Below, one piece after another: positions 51,637-59,136 of a stretch of DNA of 64,000 nt. The translations under genes were made by a program, and so were the position numbers. How positions within the stretch are numbered: position 1 is the stretch's first letter; every line of letters starts with the position of its first letter. The DNA is from Treponema bryantii. GTDB lineage: Bacteria > Spirochaetota > Spirochaetia > Treponematales > Treponemataceae. Where the stretch lies: contig NZ_AP025286.1 in assembly GCF_036492245.1 (NCBI RefSeq), forward strand, positions 310,001 through 374,000, written 5' to 3'. The notes beneath the pieces are model-generated. The model searched no databases and was not told where the DNA came from. It saw nothing but the letters and a program-made list of their open reading frames with translations.

Positions 51637-51752
51637 TAATTGCAGCAGAAATATTTTAGGTTTCAACTGTAATTGTTTCTTTTTTATTATGATATTCTCA
51701 ACCATTTGAACATCATTTTAAATAATGTTATTATTGACTTACTTGGCTGATT

Positions 51753-52484
51753 ATGAATAAAAAACGTGGCATTTCAATATTGTTTAAGGCAATTTCAAGT
51801 AATTTTTTCAAAATCGTAGTCTACTATCCGAAAATGGTGTATATGGCGTTTCATCCGAGTAAATATACGGAAGATGAAATGTATGCCTATTGTTTAAAGA
51901 TGATCACGTTTGCCATTGAAGAGTCCAGACTTAAGGTTGTGCCATACGGGCTTGAAAATATTCCGGAAAAAGACGGTTTTTATATCTGTTCAAATCATCA
52001 GGAAAAATTTGATCCACTTGCAATCTGGTATACATTTCCAAGGAAGGTCGGGGTTATTCTGGATGATAGCGTTACTCACCGGCCTTTTATTCGTGAGGTT
52101 TGCAGGCTTATAAAATCGCAGAGACTTTTAAAACGAAATACTCATTCTGTTGTAAAGGCTTACAGCGAAATTACAAAGGACCTGAAAGCGGGCTTAAACT
52201 ACATGGTTTTTCCTGAGGGCGGCTATGAGAAACAGGATGGAAAGCTTGGCGAATTTATGGCAGGCAGTTTTAAAAGTCCTCAGAGAGCTCACTGTCCAAT
52301 CCTTCCTGTTGCTATTGTTGATTCTTTCAAGATTTTTGATAAAGGCTTTAAAACAACTAATCCTATTCAGGTTCACTATCTTAAAACAATTGCCCCGGAA
52401 GAATATGACGGAATGTCTACTACTGAAATTGCTGAGCTTGTAAAAAAACGTATTCAGGAACATCTTAATATCTATCAAAAATAA
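51753..52484 (+). CDS. plsC: 1-acyl-sn-glycerol-3-phosphate acyltransferase family protein
   Basis: 243 aa. The acyltransferase block I is SNHQEKFDPLAIWY (NHxxxxD, about residue 80) and block III MVFPEGGYEKQ (about 152), preceded by a hydrophobic N-terminus (KAISSNFFKIVVYYPKMVYM). It transfers an acyl chain to the 2-position of lysophosphatidate in phospholipid synthesis, at the inner membrane. The family is broad, so another lysophospholipid substrate is possible. It is followed after 50 bases by the PP2C gene, which has its own TATAAT. No clear Shine-Dalgarno precedes the ATG. Confidence 0.88.
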   Translation: MNKKRGISILFKAISSNFFKIVVYYPKMVYMAFHPSKYTEDEMYAYCLKMITFAIEESRLKVVPYGLENIPEKDGFYICSNHQEKFDPLAIWYTFPRKVGVILDDSVTHRPFIREVCRLIKSQRLLKRNTHSVVKAYSEITKDLKAGLNYMVFPEGGYEKQDGKLGEFMAGSFKSPQRAHCPILPVAIVDSFKIFDKGFKTTNPIQVHYLKTIAPEEYDGMSTTEIAELVKKRIQEHLNIYQK

Positions 52485-52534
52485 TTTTTCTCTTTCCTCA
52501 ATTATGATGTATAATTTTTATTGAGGTATTTCTG

Positions 52535-54145
52535 ATGAAAAAAAAGTTTCGCATTTCTGTACTTGGCCTTGAACTGATTTTTGGCGCGGTAATTTTTGGT
52601 GCCTTTATGTGTCTCGTAAACAGTTACAATGGTTACAGGGAATTTAAGCGGGAACTGGAAATTATCTACGGAACTGTAACAGAACAATTTGCTCAGACAG
52701 CTGCAACTTACATAGATGGCAGCAAACTTGAATATTGGCTTAATGACGGTCCAGATGCTGAATGGGAAGAGACTAATCAGCGTCTGATTGATATTACAGA
52801 AGCCTCAGAACTTGTATATGTTTATGTTACGACTGTTGCTCCAGATTTTAAATCACGGACTTATGTTTTTGATACTGTAAACAGCAAGGAATTGAACAGT
52901 AAAATAATTGAACTCGGTTATGTTCAGTCTCTTGAAAAGAAAGACGAGTTTTATATAAGCAAGTTGCGAAGTGTAATTGAACAGGGTAATAATTACAGCA
53001 TGTTCTCTTACAAAAAAGGAGGCGGCCATGTTACTAGTGCTGTTCCTCTTTTTGATTCTGCAGGAAAACCGTGTGCGATTGTCAGTGTCGTAAAGCCGAT
53101 GCATGAAATCAAAGCGTACAAAAAGCGTTTTCTTCAATCTATCATAATCTGGGCGCTGGTTCTTACTGCTCTCTTTATTGCTCTTTATGCACTTTTCCTT
53201 TATCTGGGAATTATCCGTCCAATTCTTTTTGTAACATACGAAACCAGTCATTTAGCAGAACATCACGGTGAATTAACGGGACTTCTGGAAAAAATCCACG
53301 GTCATAATGAAATCAGTATTCTTGCAAAATCTGTAAAAAAGATGAGTAAGGATTTGAATCAGTTTATTGAAGACCTTACTGTTGCAACTGCAGAAAAGGA
53401 ACGCCTTGGAGCTGAACTGAATGTTGCTAAGCAGATTCAGGCCGAAATGCTTCCTCGTGTGTTCCCGCCTTATGATAATCACAAAGAACTTGAGCTTTTT
53501 GCTTCTATGGAGCCTGCTAAGGAAGTTGGCGGTGATTTTTATGATTTCTATATGATTGATGATGACCATTTTGCGGTTGTTGTTGGTGATGTTAGTGGTA
53601 AAGGTGTTCCTGCGGCTCTGTTTATGGTTATTACAAAAACGCTTCTGAAGGATACTGCGGCGCACGAGTTTAATCCTGCCAAAATCTTTGAACATGTGAA
53701 TACAATTTTATGTGAAGGAAATGAGAGCGGATTGTTTGTTACCTGCTGGATGGGTATTCTGACTCTTTCAACTGGTGAACTCAAGTTCGCAAATGCAGGC
53801 CATAATGCACCTCTAATCATGCAGAATGGAGAAATAAAATATCTTACAACTAAACCTAATTTAATGCTTGCCGGGATGGATGGTATTTCTTATACAACGC
53901 ACTCTACAACTCTTGCAAAAGGTGACCGGCTCTTTATTTACACTGACGGTGTTACCGAGGCAACTAATGCAGAAAATGAGCTTTATGGAGAAAACCGTCT
54001 GCTTGAAGTTATGAAATCTGCTGGAAATAAAACTCCTCGAGAGGTGCTTGAATTTGTTCGCAGTGATATTGATGCTTTTGTAAAAACTGCACCTCAATTT
54101 GATGATATTACAATGCTTGGACTTTTATTTCAGGGGGTGGAATGA
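52535..54145 (+). CDS. Membrane-bound PP2C (SpoIIE/RsbU-type) serine phosphatase with HAMP
   Basis: 536 aa. TM1 at about 9-30, a periplasmic sensor domain (about 31-200) with a PAS/Cache-like pattern (GTVTEQFAQTAATYIDG...FSYKKGGGHVTSAVPL), TM2 at about 203-228, HAMP at about 230-285, a coiled coil with QIQAEMLPRVFPP (about 308) and a SpoIIE phosphatase domain to the end with VGGDFYDFYMIDDDHF, VVVGDVSGKGVPAALFM, NAGHNAP and YTDGVTEA, which supply the metal-binding Asp residues. In partner switching it dephosphorylates a STAS antagonist in response to an outside signal. Its stop overlaps the next gene by 4 bases. A TATAAT and GAGGT precede the ATG. Confidence 0.93.
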   Translation: MKKKFRISVLGLELIFGAVIFGAFMCLVNSYNGYREFKRELEIIYGTVTEQFAQTAATYIDGSKLEYWLNDGPDAEWEETNQRLIDITEASELVYVYVTTVAPDFKSRTYVFDTVNSKELNSKIIELGYVQSLEKKDEFYISKLRSVIEQGNNYSMFSYKKGGGHVTSAVPLFDSAGKPCAIVSVVKPMHEIKAYKKRFLQSIIIWALVLTALFIALYALFLYLGIIRPILFVTYETSHLAEHHGELTGLLEKIHGHNEISILAKSVKKMSKDLNQFIEDLTVATAEKERLGAELNVAKQIQAEMLPRVFPPYDNHKELELFASMEPAKEVGGDFYDFYMIDDDHFAVVVGDVSGKGVPAALFMVITKTLLKDTAAHEFNPAKIFEHVNTILCEGNESGLFVTCWMGILTLSTGELKFANAGHNAPLIMQNGEIKYLTTKPNLMLAGMDGISYTTHSTTLAKGDRLFIYTDGVTEATNAENELYGENRLLEVMKSAGNKTPREVLEFVRSDIDAFVKTAPQFDDITMLGLLFQGVE

Positions 54146-54555
54146 AGCAAATTACAATAAAAGCCGCAGATGAGAGTATGCAGGCTGTAAATGATTTTAT
54201 TCATTCTCAAATTCCTTCTGATTGTGATGAAATGATTCTGAATCAAATTGATTTAGCGGTGGAAGAGATTTTTGTAAATATTGCACATTATTCAGGGGCT
54301 GAAGAAGCTGAAATCTGTTGTGATTTTGCCGTAAATGAGGCTGGAACTGGCATTCTTAAAGTTGTTTTTTGTGATGGTGGAAAGCCGTTTAATCCGCTTG
54401 CCCGGCCAGACCCGGATCTGACATTAAGTGCAGATGAAAGGGAAATTGGCGGGCTTGGTATTTTCCTTACAAAGAAATTTATGGATTCGGTTGAATACGA
54501 ATTTATTGACGGGAAAAATAAATTAACAATAAAAAAATGTATTATTCGACAGTAA
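54142..54555 (+). CDS. RsbW-like HATPase serine kinase / anti-sigma factor
   Basis: 137 aa, GHKL-type ATPase. The N box is QIDLAVEEIFVNIAHYS (about 32-48), and G-box equivalents are FCDGGKPFNPL (about 86) and EIGGLGIFLTKKFMD (about 117-131). RsbW/SpoIIAB-type kinases phosphorylate a STAS partner and hold a sigma factor or other target. The ATG overlaps the stop of the PP2C phosphatase, so the two are coupled, and its 3' end overlaps the convergent STAS gene by 14 bases. No sigma factor gene is in the window, so the final target is unknown. Confidence 0.92.
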   Translation: MKQITIKAADESMQAVNDFIHSQIPSDCDEMILNQIDLAVEEIFVNIAHYSGAEEAEICCDFAVNEAGTGILKVVFCDGGKPFNPLARPDPDLTLSADEREIGGLGIFLTKKFMDSVEYEFIDGKNKLTIKKCIIRQ

Positions 54556-54841
54556 GAATACTGTCCATTCCAGTTGCTTCGAGTACCTGTTTTGTGAATG
54601 CAGAAGGTGAACGGATAATCATCTTTCCGCCAGTTGGAAGCATAAGTTTGTGTGCCAGAAGAACAACACGAAGTCCTGCACTGGAAATATACTGAATATT
54701 CTGAAGATTCAGATACAAGGTCTGAGTATCTTTATCAATCTGTTTAAGCTTTGCTTCAAGCTCTGGGGCTGTACCTGTATCAAGGCGACCGCTGATTACG
54801 AGTTCGAGAGAATTTGATGATTTATTTTCTGTAATTGTCAT
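54542..54841 (-). CDS. STAS-domain anti-sigma factor antagonist (RsbV/SpoIIAA-like)
   Basis: 99 aa. The STAS fold is complete: LELVISGRLDTGTAPELEAK at the start, TLYLNLQNIQYISSAGLRVV (about 41-60) with the conserved phosphorylatable Ser of the DxxxISSAGL motif, and a closing helix-strand (KMIIRSPSAF). In the cycle it is phosphorylated by the kinase and freed by the PP2C phosphatase. It is on the opposite strand and convergent with the kinase, overlapping by 14 bases, which is unlike the usual co-directional rsbVW order. No Shine-Dalgarno is obvious at 54841. Confidence 0.93.
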   Translation of the reverse strand: MTITENKSSNSLELVISGRLDTGTAPELEAKLKQIDKDTQTLYLNLQNIQYISSAGLRVVLLAHKLMLPTGGKMIIRSPSAFTKQVLEATGMDSILTVE

Positions 54842-54877
54842 ATTGCTATTTTCTCACCATTTTATTTATTTTGCAAG

Positions 54878-55855
54878 TTACATTGTATCGCCGAGGGCAC
54901 TGCAGCAAACGCGGAATCCAAGGCTGCTGCTCTTTCCGTTTGGTGCACTTCCACTACGATAGAAAACTGTACACTGCTGAGGGTCATCAAGCCAGCTTCC
55001 TCCTCGTTTTACATGCATATCACCTGTACTTGGACCATGTGGATTAGTTTGTGCGCCTGTAGGCAGATTTGGTACATAATAATCCCAGCACCATTCAGAA
55101 ACGTTTCCGCACATATCATAGAGTTTTAATCCGTTAGGATCTTTTGTAGCAACATCGTGACTTGTAATTCCACTGTTTTCACCGTACCAGGCAACCTGAT
55201 TTATATTTGTGCTTCCTGCATAAGGACTTGGGGTAGAGGTTTTTCCATCTCTGGCAGCATATTCCCATTCAGCTTCGGTTGGAAGTCGGTATCCGTTTGC
55301 TGTAAAGTTACAGTTGATTCGTTTCCATACCGGGCTTGTTGCTTCAAAAGCGCTTAAATCAGTTGTTGTTCCAATACTGTAGCATGGCATAAGACCATTA
55401 AGTTTGCTGAGCATATTACAATAGATGATTGCTTCACACCAGTTTACGCTTTCAACCGGATGATTTTCACCCTGAAGTTTTGAAGGGTTCTTACCCATTA
55501 CATTAGCATACTGCTGCTGAGTTACTGGTACTTCACTTAAATAATAACTTACAAGAGTAACGAGGCTGTTGTGAGAACCTCCTCCCATTACAAACTGGCC
55601 TCCAGGAATCAAAATCATCTTTGGATTTTTTCCTAAAGTTACACGTGGCTTTTCTGAGGTTTGTGCTGCTCCATCACCTTCTTTTACAACTTTTACAGGA
55701 ACGCCACAGCGCGAACAGAATTTGTCCATTGTGCTGAGGGTGTTTCCGCATTCTTCACAGGAGCGTAAAACCTTTACATCGCTTGTAGGATATCCACAAT
55801 TAAAACAAAAATGAGCTTCATCTGGAAGCATAGTGCCACATTTAATACATTTCAT
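54878..55855 (-). CDS. Double zinc-ribbon protein with formylglycine-generating-enzyme (SUMF1) domain
   Basis: 325 aa. Two zinc ribbons: Cys3, 6, 17, 20 and Cys33, 36, 47, 50. A linker follows, then a SUMF1/FGE-sulfatase domain (about 78-320) with ILIPGGQFVMGGG, PVTQQQYANVMGKNPS, HPVESVNWCEAI, YRLPTEAEWEYAARDG, MCGNVSEWCWD and RGGSW. The domain occurs in sulfatase-activating enzymes but also in C-type-lectin-like and kinase-linked proteins. GFRVCCSAL at the end has two adjacent Cys, not the spaced catalytic pair of true FGE, and no sulfatase gene is near, so enzymatic activity is doubtful. -10 TATAAT 7 bases before the ATG, no Shine-Dalgarno. Confidence 0.9.
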   Translation of the reverse strand: MKCIKCGTMLPDEAHFCFNCGYPTSDVKVLRSCEECGNTLSTMDKFCSRCGVPVKVVKEGDGAAQTSEKPRVTLGKNPKMILIPGGQFVMGGGSHNSLVTLVSYYLSEVPVTQQQYANVMGKNPSKLQGENHPVESVNWCEAIIYCNMLSKLNGLMPCYSIGTTTDLSAFEATSPVWKRINCNFTANGYRLPTEAEWEYAARDGKTSTPSPYAGSTNINQVAWYGENSGITSHDVATKDPNGLKLYDMCGNVSEWCWDYYVPNLPTGAQTNPHGPSTGDMHVKRGGSWLDDPQQCTVFYRSGSAPNGKSSSLGFRVCCSALGDTM

Positions 55856-55862
55856 AGATAAT

Positions 55863-55868
55863 ATTATA
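55863..55868 (-). promoter_or_regulatory. -10 box 7 bases before the SUMF1 gene start
   Basis: TATAAT on the minus strand (55868-55863) ends 7 bases before the ATG at 55855, with no Shine-Dalgarno. It suggests a leaderless transcript. The rest of 55869-56023 is the divergent upstream region of the flavoprotein gene. Confidence 0.6.
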
Positions 55869-56023
55869 AACCATATCCTGAAATTTAGGAAATAATTCCT
55901 TTATAAACGTTTTAGATTGGGCTCTGGAATAGTATAAACGTTCTTTTTTAATAGAGAATTCTTCTTGTTTTTCAGCCCGTTCTTAAAATATCTTATAATC
56001 ATATTATTTTATAAGAGGTTGAT

Positions 56024-56638
56024 ATGAAGGTTCTTTTGGTAAATGGAAGTCCACGTCCGGACAGCAATACTTTGCTTGGATTGCATGAGATGGAAAAGAT
56101 TTTTGCGGCTCAGGGAATTGAAACTGAGATTTTTAATATTGGAAATAAAGATATCCGCGGTTGTATCGCCTGCGGAAGATGTGGAGAGCTTGGACATTGT
56201 GTTTTTGATGATGCCGTTAATGAGTTTGCCAAAAAACTTGAAGCTGCTGACGGAATGGTAGTAGGAACTCCTGTTTATTATGCTGCTCCAAATGCTACTG
56301 TACAGGCTTTTTTACAGCGTCTTTTCTATAGCAGCCATTTTGATAAGACAATGAAAGTTGGAGCCGGATTTATCTGTGCACGACGTGGTGGTACTACTGC
56401 TGCCTTTGATGTTTTGAATAAGTTCTTTACAATAAGCGGAATGCCTATCGCTACAAGTCAGTACTGGAACAATATTCACGGAGGAGCCGCTGGTGAAGCT
56501 GCTGAAGATGCAGAAGGTATGCAGACTCTCCGTGTTCTTGCCCGTAATATGAGCTTCCTTATGAAGTCCATAGCTCTCGGAAAAGAGCAGTTTGGCCTCC
56601 CTAAAAAAGAAACTCATCTATGGACAAACTTTATTTAA
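56024..56638 (+). CDS. NADPH-dependent FMN reductase / iron-sulfur flavoprotein family
   Basis: 204 aa, flavodoxin-like fold. MKVLLVNGSPRPDSNTLLGL is the FMN phosphate-binding loop. CIACGRCGELGHCVFDD (about 48-64) is a Cys-rich segment as in iron-sulfur flavoproteins, though with one spacing variant. GMVVGTPVYYAAPNATVQAF (about 79-98) is the second flavin contact, and GAGFICARRGGTTAAFD (about 119) follows. It carries out FMN-dependent reduction of small substrates or acts in redox stress; no substrate can be assigned. AGAGG precedes the ATG. It is monocistronic. Confidence 0.9.
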   Translation: MKVLLVNGSPRPDSNTLLGLHEMEKIFAAQGIETEIFNIGNKDIRGCIACGRCGELGHCVFDDAVNEFAKKLEAADGMVVGTPVYYAAPNATVQAFLQRLFYSSHFDKTMKVGAGFICARRGGTTAAFDVLNKFFTISGMPIATSQYWNNIHGGAAGEAAEDAEGMQTLRVLARNMSFLMKSIALGKEQFGLPKKETHLWTNFI

Positions 56639-56755
56639 TCATCAACCTTCGCTGACAGTGGTTTTCTCTTTTATATATAAATATGATTATTTATGATGTT
56701 GATAAGCTGATTGCGAATTATATATAATTCTTTTAATTAAAAAAAAGAGGTAATT

Positions 56756-57442
56756 ATGAAGAAAATTGGACTGATTGGTGGAACCGGACCTGAATCTACA
56801 CTTGTATATTATAAGGAACTCAATACAAGAATTAATAATAAGCTGGGTGGAATTGGTTTTCCTGAAATAGCAATTGAAAGTTTGAATTTGCATAAGGCAT
56901 TGGATCTTGTTGCAAAAAAAGAATATGACGAACTGACAGATTACATTGGTAAGCAAATCCAGAATCTTGAAAATGGCGGTGCAGATATAATTGCGCTAAC
57001 TGCAGCAACAATGCATGTTGTTTTTGATAAATTAAAAACAACTGTTCATAAACCGTTTATTAGTATTCCGGTTACAGCTGCAGAATATGCTGTAAAGAAA
57101 GGTTTTAAAAAGGTAGGGCTTTTTGGAACCATTTTTACCATGGAACAGGATTACCTTTCCAGAGCGTTTGTTGCAAATGGAATTGAGGTATGTACACCTA
57201 GCAAAGAAGACAGACTTATTGTTCATGATCATATTGCGAATGAACTTGAATATGGAATTGTCAAAGAAGAATCTCTCAAAGAACTTATTTCGATTATTCA
57301 AAAAATGAAAGAAGAGCAGGGAATTGAAGCTCTTATATTGGGATGTACAGAATTACCTTTGGCATTGAATGATAATAATTGCCCGGTTCCTTGTCTTGAT
57401 ATTATGGAAATTCACATTCAGAAACTTGTTGAATTGATTTAG
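56756..57442 (+). CDS. Aspartate/glutamate racemase family protein
   Basis: 228 aa, normal length for the Asp/Glu racemase superfamily. It starts IGLIGGTGPESTLVYYKELN, the family N-terminus. The second catalytic Cys is in LILGCTELPLAL (about 196-207). The first catalytic motif, normally CNTxH, reads LTAATMHVVFD (about 83), so Ala stands where the first Cys would be. Racemization by the two-base mechanism may be altered, or the Thr may take part as described for some L-Asp/Glu racemases. GAGGT precedes the ATG. It is followed after 11 bases by the phosphopantetheinyl transferase gene. Confidence 0.88.
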   Translation: MKKIGLIGGTGPESTLVYYKELNTRINNKLGGIGFPEIAIESLNLHKALDLVAKKEYDELTDYIGKQIQNLENGGADIIALTAATMHVVFDKLKTTVHKPFISIPVTAAEYAVKKGFKKVGLFGTIFTMEQDYLSRAFVANGIEVCTPSKEDRLIVHDHIANELEYGIVKEESLKELISIIQKMKEEQGIEALILGCTELPLALNDNNCPVPCLDIMEIHIQKLVELI

Positions 57443-57453
57443 CAATAAAGAAA

Positions 57454-58050
57454 ATGCTTATATATAAAGTTGAGTCAGTAGATTATCTGGATGACAGAGA
57501 GCAGTTTTTGTTTTATTACGAAAAATGTTCTCCATTTCGGAAAAATAAAATTGATAGACTGGTATCTCTTAAAGATAAAAAATTATCATTAGGTGTCGAT
57601 GTTTTATTAAAAAGATTGTTAATCGAAAATGGTATATACAGTCAAAATGAAATTCCTCCTGTAAAAATATCCGAAAGAGGAAAGCCGCTTTTTGATAAAA
57701 CAGAGAACCTGTTTTTCAGTTTGTCTCATTCTGAAAATATGGTAATGTGTGCAATTAGTGATTCTTTAATTGGTTGTGATATTGAGAAAATTACCTTTTC
57801 GAGAGAGGAATGTTTATCAATTTCCAAACAATTTTTTAATGAACATGAATATAATTGTATTAATACTCTAAAAGATGAAGCTTCACAAATTGCATTTTAT
57901 AAGATATGGACGTTAAAAGAGGCATATGCTAAATGTTATGATTTATCTTTAAGTTCCATTCTTATAAAAGATATTACAACTGAAGATAATATAATGAAAA
58001 CAGAAATAGAGAATAATTTTGTTTATTCAATTGTAAATAAGGAGGATTGA
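57454..58050 (+). CDS. 4'-phosphopantetheinyl transferase (Sfp-type)
   Basis: 198 aa. KISERGKPLF and LFFSLSHSENMVMCAISD (about 89-106) give the CoA-binding block, GCDIEKI the Mg2+-binding Asp-x-Glu (about 109), and FYKIWTLKEAYAKC the W(S/T)xKEA block (about 149-162). It transfers phosphopantetheine from CoA to a carrier protein. It is shorter than Sfp (about 224 aa), with the C-terminus trimmed. No carrier protein, PKS or NRPS gene is in the window, so the target may be the fatty acid ACP or a distant cluster. It is coupled to the racemase gene; the Shine-Dalgarno is weak. Confidence 0.9.
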   Translation: MLIYKVESVDYLDDREQFLFYYEKCSPFRKNKIDRLVSLKDKKLSLGVDVLLKRLLIENGIYSQNEIPPVKISERGKPLFDKTENLFFSLSHSENMVMCAISDSLIGCDIEKITFSREECLSISKQFFNEHEYNCINTLKDEASQIAFYKIWTLKEAYAKCYDLSLSSILIKDITTEDNIMKTEIENNFVYSIVNKED

Positions 58051-58066
58051 ACTTATACAAGTTCAA
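58047..58066. terminator. Hairpin at convergent gene ends
   Basis: TTGAACTT (58047-58054) and AAGTTCAA (58059-58066) form a perfect 8-bp stem with a 4-base loop, overlapping the stop codon of the phosphopantetheinyl transferase; outer GGAG/CTCC can extend it. It lacks a T-run. It separates convergent genes. Confidence 0.55.
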
Positions 58067-58085
58067 TATCTCCATAATGATATTC

Positions 58086-59003
58086 TTAAACTAAACTAAC
58101 TTCTTTATCCGATGTCTTTGTCTCAATATGTCTGTGAGTGTAAATATAATTCACAACTGCCATGGAGATGATAATTATATAGCCTGCAAGACTCATCCAG
58201 TCTGGTATCTGACCGAAGAACACCAGACCAAACAGGGTAGAAAATAAAACCTGTGAATAATCATAAATTGAGATTTTGCTGGCAGGTGCGTGATAGTATG
58301 CTGCAGTTACCGAGAACTGTCCGCCGGCAGCGCAGCCACCTGCACAGCAGAGTAATAGAGTCTGCTTTAGGGTCATAGGATTAAAACTTGTAATTAAATA
58401 CGGTACTGATAGCAGCATTGAAAAAGCAGAGAAAAACAGAATGATGATTTTGCCATTGCAGTTTAAGTAACTCAACTTTCGGATACTCGCATACGCAAGA
58501 CCGGCTCCAACGCCACCCATAAATGCTGCAAGTGTTGGAATCATTTGCGTAAAATTAAAGGATGGTTTTACAATAAGAATTGATCCTGAAAAAGCAATGA
58601 TGATACAAATCAGCGGAACAGTTTTAATCTTTTCCTTTAATATTATAAAGCAGAAAAGAATTGTGAAGAACGGAGCCATTTTATTGAGAATGGCCGCATC
58701 TGCTAAAAGAATGTGGTCTATAGCGTAGAAGTTTCCGAATACACCAACAGAGCCTGCAATGGCGCGTAGAAAAAGATAAAGCATTGCACCCTTAGGAATC
58801 TGAATGGCTGCCCTCCCGTTATGACGTGCATCGCGAATAGTTCCGCCAAGGGCAATAAAAAAGGCAACTGCGTTTCTGAAAAAGGCTTTCTGTATAAAAT
58901 GTATGTCACCGGCAAGCTTTACGAAAACTGCCATCAGTGCAAAGAAAAATGCAGAGCAGATTATGAAAAAAATACCCTTAGAGGTGTTTGACTCGGGCTT
59001 CAT
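58086..59003 (-). CDS. EamA/DMT-family drug/metabolite transporter
   Basis: 305 aa, ten predicted transmembrane helices in two EamA repeats (about 8-140 and 155-290). The N-terminus FFIICSAFFFALMAVFVKLA and the central GAMLYLFLRAIAGSVGVFGN are typical, as is a Gly-rich CCAGGCAAGGQFSVTAAYYH before helix 8. Members export or import amino acids, sugars, nucleosides or drugs; the substrate is unknown. A minus-strand TATAAT (59016-59011) ends 7 bases before the ATG with no Shine-Dalgarno. It is divergent from the MATE gene. Confidence 0.92.
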   Translation of the reverse strand: MKPESNTSKGIFFIICSAFFFALMAVFVKLAGDIHFIQKAFFRNAVAFFIALGGTIRDARHNGRAAIQIPKGAMLYLFLRAIAGSVGVFGNFYAIDHILLADAAILNKMAPFFTILFCFIILKEKIKTVPLICIIIAFSGSILIVKPSFNFTQMIPTLAAFMGGVGAGLAYASIRKLSYLNCNGKIIILFFSAFSMLLSVPYLITSFNPMTLKQTLLLCCAGGCAAGGQFSVTAAYYHAPASKISIYDYSQVLFSTLFGLVFFGQIPDWMSLAGYIIIISMAVVNYIYTHRHIETKTSDKEVSLV

Positions 59004-59010
59004 TTCTTTA

Positions 59011-59016
59011 ATTATA
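59011..59016 (-). promoter_or_regulatory. -10 box 7 bases before the EamA start
   Basis: TATAAT on the minus strand, 7 bases before the ATG at 59003. No ribosome site follows it. Probably a leaderless transcript. No good -35 is seen upstream. Confidence 0.6.
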
Positions 59017-59121
59017 CTACATTTTTTTTTGATTGAAAACCTTGGTTTTTTGTAGATTTTACAACGGATTTATGGGGTATAAATTCAGATAATTATACAA
59101 TTTTGAGATTTATAACATAGT

Positions 59122-59127
59122 TATAAT
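59122..59127 (+). promoter_or_regulatory. -10 box 9 bases before the MATE start
   Basis: TATAAT (59122-59127) ends 9 bases before the ATG at 59137, and the intervening AAAATTGCC carries no Shine-Dalgarno. The mRNA probably has no or almost no leader. Confidence 0.6.
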
Positions 59128-59136
59128 AAAATTGCC

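Noticed and set aside
54878-55855. True formylglycine-generating enzyme for sulfatases
   Set aside because: The C-terminus lacks the spaced catalytic Cys pair and no sulfatase gene is nearby; the zinc ribbons point to another role.
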